Source: Thalassovita gelatinovora (GTDB lineage: Bacteria; Pseudomonadota; Alphaproteobacteria; Rhodobacterales; Rhodobacteraceae). From it: a stretch of 64,000 nt of DNA. Positions 60,357 through 64,000 of the stretch are shown piece after piece. The stretch is from contig NZ_CYSA01000026.1 of the NCBI RefSeq assembly GCF_001458355.1, forward strand, positions 62,001 through 126,000, written 5' to 3'. The notes beneath the pieces were generated by a model. That model did not search any database. It was not told the DNA's origin and saw nothing but the letters and a program-made list of their open reading frames with translations. How positions within the stretch are numbered: position 1 is the stretch's first letter; every line of letters starts with the position of its first letter. Position numbers and translations under genes: made by a program.

Positions 60357-62645
60357 TCAATCATTGTCCATGCGAACGGTGACTGCGACACTGCCTTGAA
60401 CTGGTTGCGACCAAAACAGTTGTATCTGGTCCCGATCAGCCCCCTGTTCCACAGCAATATAAGGCATGTCAAAGATGGCGACATTCGCGGTGTTCTTGAT
60501 CTTGGACCGCGCCACCAGACTTTCAACATTCTGGGCGTAACCGCCAAAAGGGAGCGGGCCACCGCAATCTACGGTCCAGATGCTGGCCCCGGTATTCTGT
60601 TCGAATTGCAAAACCACGGGATTGGAGCTGCCTTGACTGATGGCGTTGAACATATTGCCCTGCATGGTGATGTTGCGCATGCGGCTGTAATCCAGATCGG
60701 AATAGGTGGTATCGACATATTCAACCCGGTCCAACGTGCCATGGATTGCGCGGAAAATATTGCCGGTGATGTTCAATCCGCTGATGAAATGGCCGTTCCC
60801 ATGCGGTTTGACCACGATGAAGCGGAACCACGGTGCTGATCCGATGGATTGGAAGATATTGTTCGTGATGTTCAGCGCGCTGAAGGAAAATTCATTGCTG
60901 AATTCCGGTTCATGGTCATGTTCATTGGTCCATTCGATCGAACAATTGTCGACATAATTGCCGTTGATCGTGGCGCGGTTATGCGGGCTGGTCAGGACCA
61001 GCCCAGCCGTGCGTACGCCTTCGTCCTCATCGTCCCCCTGAAACCAGTGATTGCCGGTGATGATCGAACTGGTCCCGCCAAGAACCGCGAAATGGCGGAA
61101 CTGGGTGATCCGGTTGTTGCGCAGCTTGACGTCATTGGCATTGGCATTCAACGCGATCGACACCCGGTCCTGAACCCGCATCCCGGTTTCGTTCGACAGG
61201 AACTGACAGCGGTCGATCAGCATCCCCTGACAGCCTTCACCGATCGAGCTGATGCCCCGGTTCCTGGGCGCGGTAAAGAAGCAGTCCCTGACTTGGAAAA
61301 TCAATCCGACAGGGGCCAACAAGATGCCGCTGGCCCGCCCGTTGCACAGGAATTCGATATCCGACATCGAAAACTTGGAAAGCTTCTGAAAACCACTGAA
61401 ATCCAGCAGGTATTTGTAGCGGGTGAAGGTATAGGTCTGGGTCCCCACCGCATCGAAGATCGGCATCGACAGGATGATTTGCTGCGTCGCGACGTTCTTG
61501 TCGCGGACATAAACTTCGCGCCCGACCCCATTGCCGGTAATCAGCGCACCGATGGGAATATTGGCGACATTGGCGACATTGCTCAACCGCAAGGGGTCGG
61601 AGGTTGAATAACTGGCGGTCGAGGTGAAGACCTCGGTGTCCCAATCGCTGGCGTCCTCGCAATAGAACTGTCCGTTGCGGATGTGGCGCCGCTGGGCGAA
61701 TTCGGTGCGGTTGGGCACCGCTGCCTGCATGTCGATCGGCCCGGTGACGCTGATCCTGAGCCCGCCCATATCCAGCGATTCATGATCGGAATTGTTCAGC
61801 AGCGATTGAAACGCCTTGCGGAAGGCCTGCATTTCGTCGCCGAACGCATCCACATAGGTGGGCAGGTCGAATGCTTTGGTCAGCGACAGGATCGCTGTGT
61901 CGGGCATCAGCAACCTGCCTTCGAACTGTACCGGGGCGGACAGCGTCACGCTGGATCCCAGATAATAGGTGCCCGACGACACCAGAATCCGACGACCGTT
62001 GGCGGCCTCATTGGCAGCCTCAAAGGCGGCACTGTCATCGGTGGCACCATCACCCACCGCGCCGTAATCGCGGACATCGACCCAGTTCATCAGGTCACGG
62101 TGAAACACATCGGTGATATCTTCGATCTCGATATCATCGATCCTGACCACGCCGCCATTTGCCCCGGTCAAGTCCAACCCGAAATGACCAAAGATCGGCA
62201 CGTTGCCCCAAACCATATCGACCCCACCGCGATTGCCAGATCCGACAATCGCGCTGACCTCGACGACCTGACCGTAATCGGTCAGCGTCACGCTGGGTCC
62301 GACCTCGGTCAATCCGGCGACATGGGTTTCGCTGCCATCCCCGGCCCAACCGGCAATCCGCACCGAAGGCAGGCTGCCGCTGATCGCCTTTACCTTTGCG
62401 CGTATCCGCAAATAGCACCCCGGATAAAGCGGCGTTTGCCCCATATAGCGAAGCTTCTGTACCGAAACGGTTTTCTGCACTTCCAGGCAACCGGCGAAAT
62501 CGGCATCGGAGGGCACATATGCAGCATTTACCGCGCCATCATATGTATCCGACCCCGGTGTGCCGTCGCCGCTGGACCAGACATCCAGCCCGAATTCAAA
62601 GGCGGTGGGCATGAACACCACCCCGTCGGTAATCGCCTTGTTCAT
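60357..62645 (-). CDS. GH28-related parallel beta-helix protein, tailspike or GTA-spike type
   Basis: 762 residues. An N-terminal beta-sandwich part (about 1-190) precedes VDVRDYGAVGDGATDDSAAF (about 189-208), the start motif of the pectate-lyase-3 superfamily. A right-handed beta helix runs from there to about 640, with short Asn-rich turns (NITNNIF, NITGNIF). A C-terminal part ends the chain. The layout matches phage tailspikes and a Rhodobacterales family that I think includes head-spike proteins of gene transfer agents; that link is tentative. No phage or GTA structural gene is adjacent. AAAGGA precedes the ATG. Confidence 0.8.
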   Translation of the reverse strand: MNKAITDGVVFMPTAFEFGLDVWSSGDGTPGSDTYDGAVNAAYVPSDADFAGCLEVQKTVSVQKLRYMGQTPLYPGCYLRIRAKVKAISGSLPSVRIAGWAGDGSETHVAGLTEVGPSVTLTDYGQVVEVSAIVGSGNRGGVDMVWGNVPIFGHFGLDLTGANGGVVRIDDIEIEDITDVFHRDLMNWVDVRDYGAVGDGATDDSAAFEAANEAANGRRILVSSGTYYLGSSVTLSAPVQFEGRLLMPDTAILSLTKAFDLPTYVDAFGDEMQAFRKAFQSLLNNSDHESLDMGGLRISVTGPIDMQAAVPNRTEFAQRRHIRNGQFYCEDASDWDTEVFTSTASYSTSDPLRLSNVANVANIPIGALITGNGVGREVYVRDKNVATQQIILSMPIFDAVGTQTYTFTRYKYLLDFSGFQKLSKFSMSDIEFLCNGRASGILLAPVGLIFQVRDCFFTAPRNRGISSIGEGCQGMLIDRCQFLSNETGMRVQDRVSIALNANANDVKLRNNRITQFRHFAVLGGTSSIITGNHWFQGDDEDEGVRTAGLVLTSPHNRATINGNYVDNCSIEWTNEHDHEPEFSNEFSFSALNITNNIFQSIGSAPWFRFIVVKPHGNGHFISGLNITGNIFRAIHGTLDRVEYVDTTYSDLDYSRMRNITMQGNMFNAISQGSSNPVVLQFEQNTGASIWTVDCGGPLPFGGYAQNVESLVARSKIKNTANVAIFDMPYIAVEQGADRDQIQLFWSQPVQGSVAVTVRMDND

Positions 62646-62811
62646 CCTCTATCCTTTCCTCAGGCCCTCACGCGGTCGGGCGTTTTGCTGGGCATCCTTG
62701 CGTAATCCGGGTCAATCCCGGTCTGGAAAGGGGATAGCAAATGAAGCGTTAACGACTGCTGAGACCACCGTGACACCTATGTGATCTTGAATCGCAGGCC
62801 GGAACCAATAG

Positions 62812-63660
62812 ATGATGAAAAATGCCCGGAAAATCGATGCAAATACGATGACTTATCGTCTGACCCGCAAAGACAAGACGTTGCAATCCTCGCTTCGCCG
62901 GATCGCGCTGGAACAGATTGATGCGGGATTGCTGGACATGGGCGACCCGGCATTAGATCGCAAACAACTGGTTCACAACCTGCGCAAACGCTGCAAGAAA
63001 CTGCGCGGATTGATCTGGCTTGTGCATCATGGGTTCGCAGCCGCCCGCGACGAAGATTGCGCGATCCGTGATCTGGCGCGCCTGTTGGCCGATAGCCGTG
63101 ATCGCTCGGTCCTGTTGGACACCCATAGCAGCCTCGGTGGTGATGCGGTGTCATCGCAAGAATTACCACTGCCCGAAGGCGTGGAGGACGGTTTCCGGGC
63201 GCTGCGCGACCGGGCTGCCGGTTGGACGCTCAAGGGCAAGGACGCCGCTATTCTGACCATTGGCCTGACCGAAGTGGCGGAGCGGATGAATGCCGCTTTT
63301 GAACAGGCGATGAACAAAAACAGCGCGGAAAATCTGCATCACTGGCGCACATGGGCGAAATACCACTGGTATCATGCCCGGCTGATGCAATCGGCTTGGC
63401 CCGGTCCGATCCGGGCCCGCCGCTTTGAGGCGCAGGTGCTGGCCGAAGCGCTGGGTGATCATCATGATCTGGCTGTTTACCGCGATAGGCTGGCGCAGGG
63501 CCCGAATGGTGCGCCTGACAAACTTGAAGCCAAAGCGCGCAAAAGACAGCGTGCGCTGGAACGGCAAGCCTACGATTTGGGCCGCCGTTTCAAGGCCGAC
63601 AAACCCGGTGATCTGGCCAAGCGTTGGGTCAAATGGTGGAAGATCAGTCGCGCAGGCTAG
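62812..63660 (+). CDS. CHAD domain protein
   Basis: 282 residues, helical. HNLRKRCKKLRGLIWLVHHG (split at about 54-73) and HHWRTWAKYHWYHARLMQSA (about 178-197) carry the conserved histidines and basic residues of CHAD domains, which bind polyphosphate. No CYTH domain is fused. Its target here is unknown; polyphosphate granule binding is the general expectation. The 166 bases before it hold no other gene. Confidence 0.88.
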   Translation: MMKNARKIDANTMTYRLTRKDKTLQSSLRRIALEQIDAGLLDMGDPALDRKQLVHNLRKRCKKLRGLIWLVHHGFAAARDEDCAIRDLARLLADSRDRSVLLDTHSSLGGDAVSSQELPLPEGVEDGFRALRDRAAGWTLKGKDAAILTIGLTEVAERMNAAFEQAMNKNSAENLHHWRTWAKYHWYHARLMQSAWPGPIRARRFEAQVLAEALGDHHDLAVYRDRLAQGPNGAPDKLEAKARKRQRALERQAYDLGRRFKADKPGDLAKRWVKWWKISRAG

Positions 63661-63718
63661 GGCGAAGCGCGGTTGTTCCGTTCGAATGCCGGACCGACGT
63701 GACGGTCCGGCACTTTGG

Positions 63719-64000
63719 TCAGCCCTGCGCGCCTGCCAGCGCCCTGTCGATCAGCGCGATGGTTTCGTCGATGCCATAAAGCGCGATGAACCCGCCGAAA
63801 CGCGGGCCTTGGCTGGCCCCCAGCAGGACTTCATACAACGCCTTGAACCAATCGCGCATCGGGTCGAACCGTTCGCGACCCACGCTGAAGACCAGCCCCT
63901 GTAATTCCTCGGCATCCAGCCCGCCGTCCCAGACGGCCAGCTTGTCGCGCAGTTCTGTCAGCGCTTCGCGTTCAAGATCGGTCGGTGCGCGGAACACCTT
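63719..64000 (-). CDS. lysS: Lysyl-tRNA synthetase, class I, C-terminal part (partial)
   Basis: Partial: the gene runs off the right end of the window and only about 94 C-terminal residues are visible. LVFSVGRERFDPMRDWFKA and GASQGPRFGGFIALYG match the C-terminal anticodon-binding part of class I lysyl-tRNA synthetases (also called lysK), the form I expect in Rhodobacterales. The class assignment rests on this tail only, because the KMSKS and HIGH motifs lie outside. Confidence 0.85.
   Translation of the reverse strand, partial: KVFRAPTDLEREALTELRDKLAVWDGGLDAEELQGLVFSVGRERFDPMRDWFKALYEVLLGASQGPRFGGFIALYGIDETIALIDRALAGAQG

Noticed and set aside
60357-62645. Prophage interpretation of the beta-helix gene
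   Set aside because: No integrase, capsid, tail or lysis genes and no attachment-site repeats in the neighbourhood; both flanks are ordinary chromosomal genes.
61683-62705. 340-codon plus-strand frame opposite the beta-helix gene
   Set aside because: No motif or ribosome site; it mirrors the beta-helix reading frame.

Overview
The window is chromosomal DNA from an alphaproteobacterium, very probably a Rhodobacterales (Roseobacter/Paracoccaceae) species. The assignment rests on gene content and order: argH, a small lipoprotein and lysA in a row, phaA/phaB, a 44-residue aa3-type oxidase subunit IV, a class I lysyl-tRNA synthetase tail, a TIGR02302-type protein, several small families typical of this order (DUF6525, DUF1826, DUF6173, DUF2834), and a high-GC, densely packed layout. 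I saw no rRNA, tRNA, CRISPR array or insertion sequence.

Layout. 0.2-4.2 kb, minus strand: aspartate carbamoyltransferase (pyrB), two small membrane proteins, a dihydroorotase-like protein without catalytic residues, and plsY. 4.4-12.8 kb: a family 4-like uracil-DNA glycosylase, a LysE exporter, moaB, an RND efflux pair, a DsbD-type N-terminal-domain protein and YqgE. 13.0-19.6 kb: a zinc-starvation island with DUF6525, DUF1826, two COG0523 GTPases, znuA and the divergent zur-znuC-znuB, with three near-identical Zur-like operators. 19.7-25.0 kb: an oxidative-stress block (oxyR, peroxiredoxin, Dps, MBL hydrolase) followed by an AraC regulator and an SLC13 permease. Glutamate codon use in this 13-25 kb stretch differs from a flanking core gene, so it may be a later insertion.

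25.3-42.9 kb is mostly housekeeping: threonylcarbamoyl-AMP synthase, acyl-CoA dehydrogenase, MBL hydrolase, cytochrome oxidase subunit IV, AzlCD, greA, soxR with a divergent SoxR-type promoter, ETF-ubiquinone oxidoreductase, ispE and polyprenyl diphosphate synthase (both isoprenoid), an rRNA/tRNA-type methyltransferase, and a LysR/EamA pair. 43-48.8 kb: polyhydroxybutyrate genes phaB and phaA, an EAL protein with altered motifs, a TlpA thioredoxin, argH, an LptM-like lipoprotein and DUF2834. 49-58 kb: lysA, TIGR02302, two tandem paralogous histidine kinases (one with a damaged ATP site), and leuA behind a leucine-rich leader peptide. 57.8-64 kb: cold-shock protein, thioredoxin 2, a monooxygenase-fold protein, a beta-barrel-like protein, a HugZ-type protein, a large beta-helix protein (tailspike or GTA-spike type), a CHAD protein, and the C-terminal end of lysyl-tRNA synthetase.

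Most notable: the leuA leader peptide with mutually exclusive hairpins; the zinc island with a 25-bp-spaced double operator; the pseudo-dihydroorotase; a uracil-DNA glycosylase without the usual iron-sulfur cysteines; an OxyR without its second redox cysteine behind a textbook OxyR site; a SoxR promoter aimed at a VOC-fold gene; and a dispersed 50-nt palindromic repeat present in two good copies and one decayed copy.
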